The notes under the pieces: model-generated | The model's input: only the letters and a program-made list of their open reading frames with translations | What the model was told of the DNA's origin: nothing | Databases searched by the model: none | Shown: piece by piece, positions 15,948 through 23,884 of the stretch | How the letters are laid out: every line of letters begins with the position of its first letter | Numbering within the stretch: the first letter of the stretch is position 1 | Program-made: the position numbers and the translations under genes | Assembly: GCA_036826475.1 (NCBI GenBank) | Contig: DAISWG010000002.1 | Location: 1 to 64,000 of the forward strand | Direction: 5' to 3' | DNA: 64,000 nt | Origin: Miltoncostaea sp036826475 | Lineage (GTDB): Bacteria > Actinomycetota > Thermoleophilia > Miltoncostaeales > Miltoncostaeaceae

Positions 15948-17777
15948 TCAGCGCGCGAAGTAGGCCATCGCGTCGCTGAACGTCCCGTAGCGGGCCATCG
16001 GCGTCATCACGGCATCGAGGTCCCGCCCACTCGCGGCGGGGGAGTGGTAGAGCCCCTGACGCCAGATGATCGGCTCGATCGCGCCGTTCCAACTGTAGTT
16101 CGTCTTCGCGTCGAGGATCTGCGCCGACGGGCTGCTCTCGAGCATCGCGCCGCCCTGAGGCACGATCCAGGCCTTCGCCCACCCGGTCTCCGTGACCTCG
16201 GCGCGGGCCGCGAGGATCACGTCGTACCACGCACCGGGTGTGATGCTGCCGAGCGCCTGGGCCTTCCGAGCCGTGTGGCTGCCCGCCTCCCCCCCGATCG
16301 TGCGCAGCAGGAGGTTGCTGCCACCGCCCTCGTTGATGAGCGACAGCTGGGGCGAGAGCCCGGCCGGGTTGGTGTTGGAGACGAGACTCTTCCCCTGGAC
16401 CGGCAGCCAGCCCCAGCCGCCCGTCTGCGGCGGGGACCGGAAGTAGAACGAGAAGGCGATGTACTGGGTCGTCCCGTTCGCCTGGGTCGTGGCTGGATCA
16501 CGCTGACCCTCGGTCGAGCTCTCCTTCACGGATGACATCTCGCCTCGGCCGGCGCTGCTGCCGACCTCGTAGCGGAGCGTCTTGCGGCCGGCGAAGCGCA
16601 GCGGGGCGTCATCCCCGTCGTCCACCGTGATCCTGGCCCCGGAGGTCAGGTTCACCTGACGCCACGGACCGAACGTCGCGCCGCCCGAAGCGACGCTGCC
16701 GTCGGCGAGAGCATCGACGCTGCCGTCGAAGAGGGACCCTCGGGCGGGAGGGGGCGGCATCGTCGTCGAGGGCGGGGGCGCCGCGATCGGCGGGGCGACC
16801 ACGGCGACCGGCGTACGCGCGACCACGCTCGCCCCGCCGTCGTCGGTGGCACGCAGTCCGACGGTCCGCGAACCGGCAGAGGGGAACGTCACACGAGCCG
16901 TCCCTCCGGCGCCGTCGTCGTACGCCCCGTCGCCGTCGACGTCCCAGGCGAGGGCGACGACGCGGCCATCGGGGTCGCTCGACGTGCTCGTGAGGGTCAC
17001 CACTTGGCCGGCGACCGGCGAGGCCGGCGACACCGTGAAGGAGGCATCCGGCGGACGGTTGCCCGGGGCGGCCGGCGGCTGCGGCGATCCGAGGTGGAAG
17101 TCGTCGGCGTCCACGCCGCGCCCGTGGTACGCCCTCCCTCGGTAGGAAAGGCGCAGGTCGATCTGGCTGCCGGTCGCGATCGCGGTGTGCGCCACGGCCA
17201 CGGATGAGAACCTGCCGGTCAGCGTGACGCTGGTGCTCTTCTCGGCGAGGAGGGTCCCGTTCTTGCGTTCGCGCAGGATGAGCGCCACGCTCTCGCCCGC
17301 CGAGGCCGTCCTCGCAGCGCGCACGCGGGCGGTGGCGACGAAGCGCTCGCCCGCCGTCGCGGAGGGGACGGGGTCGGCCGTGGTCGAGATCCCGAACCCG
17401 AGGGCGGTCGGCGACTCGATTCGGACGCCATACCGACCGTCGGGTGCGTCGCCGAAGCCAAGGCGGCGCATCGCGGCGCCGTTGGCGCGCCAGCCCGCCA
17501 TGCCGGTCTCGAACGACGGGTTGACCAACATCTCTCCGTCGCCCGGCGCGCGCATGCCCTCGCGGACCCGCGGGTGGCGCTTGAGCTTCGTCGTCTTCTT
17601 CTTCTTCTTGACGATCTTCGCCGTTTCGGCGGCGCCGTGGAAGGCGGGAGATTCACCACCGGTGACTGCTGCGGCCGAGGCGACCATGACGGGCAGCGGC
17701 ACCACGACGGCGAGCGCGAGAGCGCAGGTCTTCGTGACCGCGCGGCATCGGCCAGCGGCCCCGGATCGGGGAGACAT
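15948..17777 (-). CDS. Secreted CBM-PKD protein with polysaccharide-lyase-like C-terminal domain
   Basis: A 609-residue exported protein: signal peptide (LALAVVVPLPVMVASAAA, to about residue 37), a Lys-rich segment (IVKKKKKTTKLKR), a carbohydrate-binding module starting LVNPSFETGMAGW (about 84-235), a PKD domain (about 240-325) and a Pro-rich linker. It ends in a jelly-roll-like domain of about 260 residues resembling PF14099 polysaccharide lyases (FGPWRQVNLTSGARITV, IAFSFYFRSPP, WGWLPVQGKSL, AWYDVILAARAEV, WRQGLYHSPA). The lyase-like domain is more divergent than in its relatives here. It probably binds or cleaves an extracellular polymer, but activity is unproven. Confidence 0.72.
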   Translation of the reverse strand: MSPRSGAAGRCRAVTKTCALALAVVVPLPVMVASAAAVTGGESPAFHGAAETAKIVKKKKKTTKLKRHPRVREGMRAPGDGEMLVNPSFETGMAGWRANGAAMRRLGFGDAPDGRYGVRIESPTALGFGISTTADPVPSATAGERFVATARVRAARTASAGESVALILRERKNGTLLAEKSTSVTLTGRFSSVAVAHTAIATGSQIDLRLSYRGRAYHGRGVDADDFHLGSPQPPAAPGNRPPDASFTVSPASPVAGQVVTLTSTSSDPDGRVVALAWDVDGDGAYDDGAGGTARVTFPSAGSRTVGLRATDDGGASVVARTPVAVVAPPIAAPPPSTTMPPPPARGSLFDGSVDALADGSVASGGATFGPWRQVNLTSGARITVDDGDDAPLRFAGRKTLRYEVGSSAGRGEMSSVKESSTEGQRDPATTQANGTTQYIAFSFYFRSPPQTGGWGWLPVQGKSLVSNTNPAGLSPQLSLINEGGGSNLLLRTIGGEAGSHTARKAQALGSITPGAWYDVILAARAEVTETGWAKAWIVPQGGAMLESSPSAQILDAKTNYSWNGAIEPIIWRQGLYHSPAASGRDLDAVMTPMARYGTFSDAMAYFAR

Positions 17778-17960
17778 CGGGCACGTTCTCCGTATCGGGC
17801 CCCGGGCGCCGCAGCACGGTGCGCGCGCGACGGGGCATGGCGGCGGCGGCTGAGCCGCTCGAGCCGTGGGATCGGCTGATCCATAGATCGGCCTCGGCTC
17901 ACGGCATCTTGAGTGGCATCAGCCGGCGAGCGTTCCCGCCGCGCGCCACGTTCGACGTGC

Positions 17961-17989
17961 CGGGGGGATGGCCGCGCGGCGGCCATCCC
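17961..17989 (-). terminator. Terminator-like hairpin
   Basis: Perfect 13-bp inverted repeat (GGGGGATGGCCGC) with a 3-base loop, 12 bases beyond the stop of the minus-strand gene at 18002. It sits in the 224-base gap before the next minus-strand gene. There is no T-tract. Confidence 0.6.
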
Positions 17990-18001
17990 CCTCCTCGCCG
18001 T

Positions 18002-19264
18002 CTAGGGGATGCGGAAGGTCTTCACGATCACCGCGCCCTGCCCGGTGGGCTGGCGGAGGACGAACCTCAAGCGGTAGGACCCGGACGTCAGCCTGCCGAG
18101 GCGGATCTGCCGCTTGCCCGCGCGGAACGCCTTGAGCTTCGTCGTGCGCACCTTGACGAACCCGGCCGTCACCACCCGCTTGCGGTCGAGCCGCGTGGCG
18201 ATGCGGACGTACTGGGGCAGCCTGAAGGTGGCGAAGGCCACACCGCTGCGCCGCACGACCTTGAAGCTCACGAGCCGTGGCTTCGCCGGTCGGCGGATCG
18301 TCGAACGTCCCGGCAGCGCGACACCGCCGGGCCCTGCCGCGGCGCCGCCGCCGAGCCGGGTGACGGTGACGGCGCGCGCGAAGGTGGCGGTGGCGCCGTT
18401 CGAGTCCGACGCGCGGAGCCGGACGACATAGGTACCGGGCTCCGTGAACCTGCGGGTCTCCGCGACACCGGCGCCATCCGTGTAGTTGCCATCGCCGTCG
18501 AGGTCCCAGGCCCGCGTCACCGCAGATCCCTCCGGGTCCCTGACGGTGGATGAGTTGAAGGTCACGACGTCGCCGGCCCCGGGAGCGGCGGGACTGACCG
18601 TGACGTCACCCGCAGGAGGGAGGTTGCGGTTCAGGGTCACCAGGTCGGCCGTGAAGGCGTCGCCGGGCATGGCCGGATTCTGGGCGACGTAGACATCAAC
18701 CTCCGCGCCCGATCGCTTCACGGTGTAGACGGGTGACGTGAGCTTCTGGAACGCCGCTGTGAGCGGAACCTCGGTCTTGACCCGGTCCACGAGACTGCCG
18801 TCCGCACGCTCGCGCACCCAGACCTTCCCCAGCTTGCCGATCGACTGAGCGTTCGCGGCGCGCATGAAGACGCTCGCCACGTACTGCGTCCCGGCGGGCA
18901 CGTTGGCCCCACCGGACGGACGGGTGTCGTCGATCGAATAGCCCTCGAGCGAGTCGGCGAGGGGACCCGCGGTGACGGTCACGCCGAACGACCCGTTCGG
19001 CGCCTCCCCGGGCAGAGCCTGCTGGGCGAGGCTCGAGCGGTAGGGCATCCATCCGCTCAGGTCCGTTTCGAACGACGGGTTGCGCGTCAGGTTGCCGGGT
19101 GGCGGGTCCTCGGCGAGAGCGGGGACGGCGGCGATCGTGCCGATGGCGACGAGGGCCGCCGCGATCGCGGAGGCACACGTGACTCCGCGATTGACGGTGA
19201 CGTTCTGATGATTGGTCATGGGGGCAGACTGCCTCGCATGGGGTGCGGAGGTAGCGCCCCCCAT
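18002..19264 (-). CDS. Secreted CBM-PKD protein with C-terminal beta module (paralogue)
   Basis: A 420-residue exported protein with the same plan as 10091-11362: a signal peptide ending near VPALA, a module beginning LTRNPSFETDLSGW, PKD (about 225-310) and a basic C-terminal beta module. Long stretches are near-identical between the two, such as VTVTAGPLADSLEGYSIDD and PSGGANVPAGTQYVASV, so they are recent duplicates. ATG 19264 follows an excellent ribosome site (TAAGGAGGTC) 15 bases after the deacetylase stop. Spacing to the ATG is short, and a second ATG at 19219, whose product aligns better with the paralogue start, is a real alternative. It appears to be the last gene of the flippase, glycosyltransferase, deacetylase operon. 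Confidence 0.8.
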   Translation of the reverse strand: MGGATSAPHARQSAPMTNHQNVTVNRGVTCASAIAAALVAIGTIAAVPALAEDPPPGNLTRNPSFETDLSGWMPYRSSLAQQALPGEAPNGSFGVTVTAGPLADSLEGYSIDDTRPSGGANVPAGTQYVASVFMRAANAQSIGKLGKVWVRERADGSLVDRVKTEVPLTAAFQKLTSPVYTVKRSGAEVDVYVAQNPAMPGDAFTADLVTLNRNLPPAGDVTVSPAAPGAGDVVTFNSSTVRDPEGSAVTRAWDLDGDGNYTDGAGVAETRRFTEPGTYVVRLRASDSNGATATFARAVTVTRLGGGAAAGPGGVALPGRSTIRRPAKPRLVSFKVVRRSGVAFATFRLPQYVRIATRLDRKRVVTAGFVKVRTTKLKAFRAGKRQIRLGRLTSGSYRLRFVLRQPTGQGAVIVKTFRIP

Positions 19265-19279
19265 GACCTCCTTACAACT

Positions 19280-20023
19280 TCATCGCCCGCGCCGAACACG
19301 GCGGGCCGCCTGGTATGTCCGCCCGGTCCGTACGGGCAGATACCAGCGGGCCGTCTTCACCCGGAGGGTCCGGAGCCCGTTCCCCTGGAAGACGCCGACG
19401 CGTGGGACGGCATACCTTCCACCGTCCTCCGGTCCGACGGGCAGGCTGAGCGCGTGGGTGTACCCCGCCCGTTGCGCCGCCGCGCGCACGCGCGCGGAGT
19501 GACGGCCGCGGGGGTAGGCGAGGTACGGTACGGGTCGTCCGAGGAGCCCCTCGAGGAGCTCGCGGCTGTCGCGGAGGTCGCGGACGGCCTCCTCATCGCT
19601 CAGTGTCGGCATGTCCCGATGAGACCAGGTGTGGGACCCGAAACGCACGCCTCCCTCCTGCATCTCGAGGATCTGGTCGGGCGAGAGCGTCCGGAGGGTC
19701 CACTCGGGAGGCGTGTCGACCCAGTCGACCGGCTGTCCTTCCGGGCTCAGCGTCCGGGCCACGAGGAACACCGTGGCGGGCAGGTTGTACCGGCGGAGCA
19801 CCGGCCACGCGTTTGCGTGCAGGTCATCGAATCCGTCGTCGAATGTGATCGCCACGTTCCGCGACGGCAGGCGGCCGCGGCGATCCGCGTATGCGAGCGC
19901 CTCGGGGAGGTCGAGGACGGCGCGATGCCGGGCGAGCCACGCGCATTGAGCCGCGAACTCCGCGGGGGGGACCGCGAGAGGCGACCTCCAGCCGGCCGAG
20001 ACCGAGTGGTAGCAGAGGATCAC
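19280..20023 (-). CDS. Polysaccharide deacetylase (NodB/CE4 family)
   Basis: A 247-residue enzyme with the CE4 signatures: AITFDDGFDD (motif 1, metal and base Asp, about residues 58-67), GSHTWSHRDM (motif 2, H-S-x2-H type, about 128-137) and AYPRG (motif 3). CE4 enzymes remove N- or O-acetyl groups from amino-sugar polymers. There is no signal peptide or membrane segment, so this one may act in the cytoplasm on a lipid-linked intermediate or leave by an unseen route. The GTG start overlaps the upstream glycosyltransferase stop (GTGA), so the two are coupled and belong to one EPS operon. Confidence 0.88.
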   Translation of the reverse strand: MILCYHSVSAGWRSPLAVPPAEFAAQCAWLARHRAVLDLPEALAYADRRGRLPSRNVAITFDDGFDDLHANAWPVLRRYNLPATVFLVARTLSPEGQPVDWVDTPPEWTLRTLSPDQILEMQEGGVRFGSHTWSHRDMPTLSDEEAVRDLRDSRELLEGLLGRPVPYLAYPRGRHSARVRAAAQRAGYTHALSLPVGPEDGGRYAVPRVGVFQGNGLRTLRVKTARWYLPVRTGRTYQAARRVRRGR

Positions 20024-21090
20024 GAGAGCTCTCCGTAGAGGCCGTCGATGGCGTCGACGGTCGCGTCCATCGCGAAGAGACGCTCGACCCGTTCCCGTCC
20101 GGCGCGACCCATCGCGGTCCGCAGCCGGGAGTCGCGGAGGATCGGCTCGAGCGCATCAGCCAGTTCCTCAGGCTGCCGTGGCGTGACGAGACGGCCGGTG
20201 ACGCCGTCCTCGACGGCGCGCGCGACGTCGCCGACCCGCGTGGCGACCACCGGCGCGCCCGCAGCCATCGCCTCGAGCACGGAAAGCGGCATCGCCTCCC
20301 ACCAGGAGGGGAGACAGAAGACGTCAGCACTGCGGAAGAGGGCATCCATCTCGTCGTGCGGCTGCGGCCCGATGAACCGTGCAGGCGACTTGTGCGCAGC
20401 CGACCGGACGGCTTCCTCGGCCGCCGGGCCCTCGTCCGGCGTGCCCCCGGCGAGGACGACCTCGTGCCGAACGCCACGGCCGTCGAGCAGCCGCGACGCC
20501 TCGAGGAGGTCGACGACGCCCTTCCGGGGCGTCAGCACCCCGGCATACAGGACGCGGGGCGCCCCCGAAGTCGGCCGGTCGTCCGGGGGGGCGCCGCAGA
20601 CGACCCCGTTCTCGATCAGCCGGACATCCCGGCCGGTCGCGCGCGCGAGCGCTGAACGGCCGTCCTCCGAGACGGCGACGATCCGATGGGCCGGAAGCAG
20701 GCCCGCTCGCGCGAGGAGTCGCCGCGGTCGGGATACCAGCCAGCGTTGAACCTTGCCGCTGTGCGCGTGGACGATGACGCGGGCTCCGCGCGCGCGCGCG
20801 GCAAGGGCCAGCAGGGTCACGCGCACGAGCGTGACGTGCGGAACGAGCGCGGTGTGGATGTGGACGACGCGGACCCCCCGGCTCGCCCGGAACACCGCGA
20901 CGGCGTCGTCGAGCGTGCGCCGCACGTTGGAGGCCGTCAGCCGGCCCGATCGGGGAACCTCGTCTCTGGTGAGGTTGAGCAGGGAGAGGTCGTGGCGGCT
21001 CGAGAGGTCGCTCGCCTGCAGGGTCGAGAGGAACGCGGCGATGCCACCGCGGTCGGGCGGGCCCTTGCCCACCAGCAGCACCCGCGTCAC
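20020..21090 (-). CDS. Glycosyltransferase family 4
   Basis: A 356-residue GT-B fold retaining glycosyltransferase. It has an N-terminal Rossmann half (VLLVGKGPPDRGGIAAFL) and HIHTALVPHVTLVR. The C-terminal donor domain has VLYAGVLTPRKGVVDLLEA and the E-x7-E motif in SWWEAMPLSVLEAMAAGAPV (about residues 265-284). It adds a sugar to the lipid-linked repeat unit; donor and acceptor are not readable. The GTG start overlaps the flippase stop, and its own stop overlaps the deacetylase start, giving a tightly coupled three-gene set. Confidence 0.88.
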   Translation of the reverse strand: MTRVLLVGKGPPDRGGIAAFLSTLQASDLSSRHDLSLLNLTRDEVPRSGRLTASNVRRTLDDAVAVFRASRGVRVVHIHTALVPHVTLVRVTLLALAARARGARVIVHAHSGKVQRWLVSRPRRLLARAGLLPAHRIVAVSEDGRSALARATGRDVRLIENGVVCGAPPDDRPTSGAPRVLYAGVLTPRKGVVDLLEASRLLDGRGVRHEVVLAGGTPDEGPAAEEAVRSAAHKSPARFIGPQPHDEMDALFRSADVFCLPSWWEAMPLSVLEAMAAGAPVVATRVGDVARAVEDGVTGRLVTPRQPEELADALEPILRDSRLRTAMGRAGRERVERLFAMDATVDAIDGLYGELS

Positions 21091-22673
21091 GATCCGCGCC
21101 GTTCCGGGACAACCACGACCTGCTCCCCGCCCGCCCGCTCAGCGACCGCGGAGGAAGCGGCTGACCTCCGCTCCCGCCGCGCGGCGAGCTTCGTCCGCGC
21201 TTCACGGATCCGCCGGCGGTCGCGGGGGCTGATCCCGCCGACGGCCAGGATCAGCAGCACGTACGCCGCGCCGCCGGCGGTGAGCGCCAGCAGCAGCCCG
21301 CCGGGACCCGGCGTGGCATCATCCACGAGGCGGCTCACGAGGAAGCCGCCGGCGTACGCGAGCACCTGACCCGCGATCTGGCGCGGGGTCCACAACGACC
21401 AGATCGGCATCCCCATGTGGCGGCGCGTGACCACGAAGTAGAACGTGGCGCTTCCGGCATATCCGATCACGAGTGCCGATGCGGTGCCGGTCAGGCTGAA
21501 CCAATAGGTGAAGCCCACCATCAGCACCAGTGTGACGACCATGCGGATGATCGCGATGACCGAGGTGATCCAGGGACGGTCGGCGGCCACAAGGGCTGTC
21601 CCCAGAATGGAGACCACGCCGACGATGGCCGGGACCAGCAGGATCAGCGCGAGGGCGTTGGCGCCCTGGTCGAATCCGGTTCCGAACAGCCCCATGACCC
21701 CGTGGGCCGCGCCTCCACCGACGGCGGCCACCAGGAGCATCGCGGCGGTCTGGTACCGGAGCGAGTCCACCATCGCGCGATCCATGCCGCGCTGATCTCC
21801 GGATGCGCGCCGCGCGACGAGCGTCGGGAACAGCACCTCGGTGATCCGGTAGTTCACGTCGCGGAAGCGCGAGCCGAGCGTCCAGGCACGGTTGTAGGCG
21901 CCGACGGCCTGGACCGAACCCATGCCGCCGAGCAACCAGGTGCCAGCCTCGTTCGCGACGCCATCGGCGACCGCCCCCGGCGCCAGCTTCACGCCGAAGA
22001 GCACCATGCTGGGCAGGGTACGGAAGCCATCGCGCAGCACTCCCAGGCTCACCGAGTAACGCATGAACTGGCGCGACTTCTCGATGCGGTGAACGAGTGC
22101 GAACGCGTTCGACGCCAGCGTGGCGATGACCAGTGACCAGACGCTCTGCCACGCCAGCCCGAGCCCGACAGCCATGACGAGGTAGGCGACATTCGACGAG
22201 AGCCGCACGGCGAACAGCTGCCGCCCGGCGCGGAACGCGCTGAACAGCATGTCGTAGTTCCAGCCGACGTTCTGGATCGTGACGTACCCGATCATGGACA
22301 CCAGCGCGGGCATGAAGAGCTCCGGCTGACCGATCGGCCCCCGGTAGACGAAGTAGACGATCGTCATCGTCACGGTGCCGACCAGGATCGTGAGGCCCGT
22401 CGAGAACGCGAGGACGGCGGCGAACAGGCCGGTCACACGCGGAGCGCGGAACTCGAGGTTGGCGAGTTCCCGCACCAAGCCGGCCTGCTCGCGCATCGTC
22501 GAGAGGAACCACATCGCACCGGTCGGGGCGAGCACGAGCGCGTACAGACCGATCACGTCGATCCCGTACGTGCGCGCGACGGCGATGCTCGTGAAGACGC
22601 CGAGCCCGGCCGTCGAGAGGAAGCTCAACCCGCCGTAAGCCAGGCTCGAGCGATACGATCGTCGCCCGCTCAC
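21087..22673 (-). CDS. Oligosaccharide flippase (Wzx-like, MATE/MOP superfamily)
   Basis: A 528-residue polytopic membrane protein with roughly 12-14 hydrophobic helices, for example AVLAFSTGLTILVGTVTMTI and ALALILLVPAIVGVVSILGT, and a basic cytoplasmic tail rich in Arg. The family flips undecaprenyl-pyrophosphate-linked repeat units across the membrane for Wzx/Wzy-dependent polysaccharides. GTG 22673 has GGGAG 7 bases upstream. The 26-residue open extension lacks a ribosome site and would intrude on the divergent glycosyltransferase promoter, so the shorter form is chosen. It is the first gene of the minus-strand operon 18002-22673. Confidence 0.87.
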   Translation of the reverse strand: MSGRRSYRSSLAYGGLSFLSTAGLGVFTSIAVARTYGIDVIGLYALVLAPTGAMWFLSTMREQAGLVRELANLEFRAPRVTGLFAAVLAFSTGLTILVGTVTMTIVYFVYRGPIGQPELFMPALVSMIGYVTIQNVGWNYDMLFSAFRAGRQLFAVRLSSNVAYLVMAVGLGLAWQSVWSLVIATLASNAFALVHRIEKSRQFMRYSVSLGVLRDGFRTLPSMVLFGVKLAPGAVADGVANEAGTWLLGGMGSVQAVGAYNRAWTLGSRFRDVNYRITEVLFPTLVARRASGDQRGMDRAMVDSLRYQTAAMLLVAAVGGGAAHGVMGLFGTGFDQGANALALILLVPAIVGVVSILGTALVAADRPWITSVIAIIRMVVTLVLMVGFTYWFSLTGTASALVIGYAGSATFYFVVTRRHMGMPIWSLWTPRQIAGQVLAYAGGFLVSRLVDDATPGPGGLLLALTAGGAAYVLLILAVGGISPRDRRRIREARTKLAARRERRSAASSAVAERAGGEQVVVVPERRGS

Positions 22674-22735
22674 GTCGGCGCTCCCGGGAGCGATGGAGAG
22701 CGACGAGCGATGTCCCAGGAATCGGGGGGGTGAGT

Positions 22736-23659
22736 ATGGACGGCGCCACAATGACGACGCTGCCCGTCAGCGTCATCATCCCGGCGTTCAACCGTGCCGC
22801 GCTGCTCGGGCGGGCCCTCGAGAGCGTCGCCGCGCAACGGCCCGCCCTCCCGGCCGAGGTGATCGTCGTCGACGACCACTCGGACGACGACACGGCAGCG
22901 GTCGCACGGGCCCATGGGGCGACCGTGATCCGGCACGACCGGAACCGGGGCGCCGCGGCCGCCCGGAACACCGCGCTCGAGGCGGCGAGGCAGCCGTGGA
23001 TCGCGCCGCTCGACTCCGACGACGAGTGGCTTCCGCATCACCTGGCGACGCTGTGGGCGCTGCGTGCAGGCCACGTCCTGGTCGCCGGCGCGGCAATGCA
23101 GCTGGGTGATCACGGCTCCGGCGGGCTCCTGCACGGACCGGACCGCGACCGGATCGTCCGGTACGGCGACCCCGAGCGGATCCTGGCCCCCTACAATCCG
23201 ATCCCCGCGAGCGCCGTGCTCGTTCAGCGCGACGCGGTCCTCGCGGCGGGCGGCTACGACACCGGGCTGCGCTACGCGGAGGACTGGGACCTGTGGATCC
23301 GGGTCCTGGAACGCGGCACGGCGATCCAGTCGCCGCAGGTGATCACGCGCTATCACCGTCACCCCGGCCAGAAGACGGCGTCCCACGACGGTCCCGCGCG
23401 CGCGCAGCGCACCATCGTGGACCGCTACAGGTCGCGGCCATGGTGCGGGGACCGCGCCGTCGCGCGTCGCCACGCCGCCGTCGCGTGGGACGGCCTGCGT
23501 CGCTCGATTCGCGAGCGCCGTCTGACGGACGTTCTCGCTGGGGCGCGTGAGATCGCGTCGCCCCGCGTCGCCTACGAGGTCGGAGCATTGATCGCCCACC
23601 GCCGGCGCCTGCGACACCGCAGCGCGGCGATCGCACCCGAGGACGTCCACCTCGGGTAG
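22736..23659 (+). CDS. Glycosyltransferase family 2
   Basis: A 307-residue GT-A enzyme with VSVIIPAFNRAALLGRALES at the N terminus, the nucleotide-binding VIVVDDHSDDDT, and the DxD metal site in APLDSDDEW (about residues 85-93). The acceptor-side segment is YAEDWDLWIRVLE. No membrane helix, so it is a cytoplasmic transferase for the EPS repeat unit. Start: ATG 22736 preceded by a run of G; a GTG at 22730 is also possible. It diverges from the flippase gene across 62 bases, which must hold both promoters. Confidence 0.88.
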   Translation: MDGATMTTLPVSVIIPAFNRAALLGRALESVAAQRPALPAEVIVVDDHSDDDTAAVARAHGATVIRHDRNRGAAAARNTALEAARQPWIAPLDSDDEWLPHHLATLWALRAGHVLVAGAAMQLGDHGSGGLLHGPDRDRIVRYGDPERILAPYNPIPASAVLVQRDAVLAAGGYDTGLRYAEDWDLWIRVLERGTAIQSPQVITRYHRHPGQKTASHDGPARAQRTIVDRYRSRPWCGDRAVARRHAAVAWDGLRRSIRERRLTDVLAGAREIASPRVAYEVGALIAHRRRLRHRSAAIAPEDVHLG

Positions 23660-23670
23660 CGTCGTCGGCA

Positions 23671-23685
23671 CGGTCCCACGGACCG
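23671..23685. terminator. Weak hairpin between convergent genes
   Basis: A 6-bp stem (CGGTCC/GGACCG, 3-base loop), followed at 23709-23723 by a second 6-bp stem (CGTCCC/GGGACG). Both lie in the 225-base space between the glycosyltransferase stop and the oxidase stop. Nothing else was recognised there. Confidence 0.3.
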
Positions 23686-23884
23686 CCGCCCGTCCTCCTG
23701 TCCTGAAGCGTCCCACGGGGACGGAAGTCTGCCGAAACGAAGCCGGGAGACGTACCGCCCGGTCGCGGGGCACGCCGCCCCCCAGAGGTCGAGTGGCGGG
23801 CGCGAATGCGCCCAGGACCGTCGATCGCCGCGGTACCGACATGGGAACCCGGCGCCCATACCCTCGTCGGGCGACCGCCGGGGT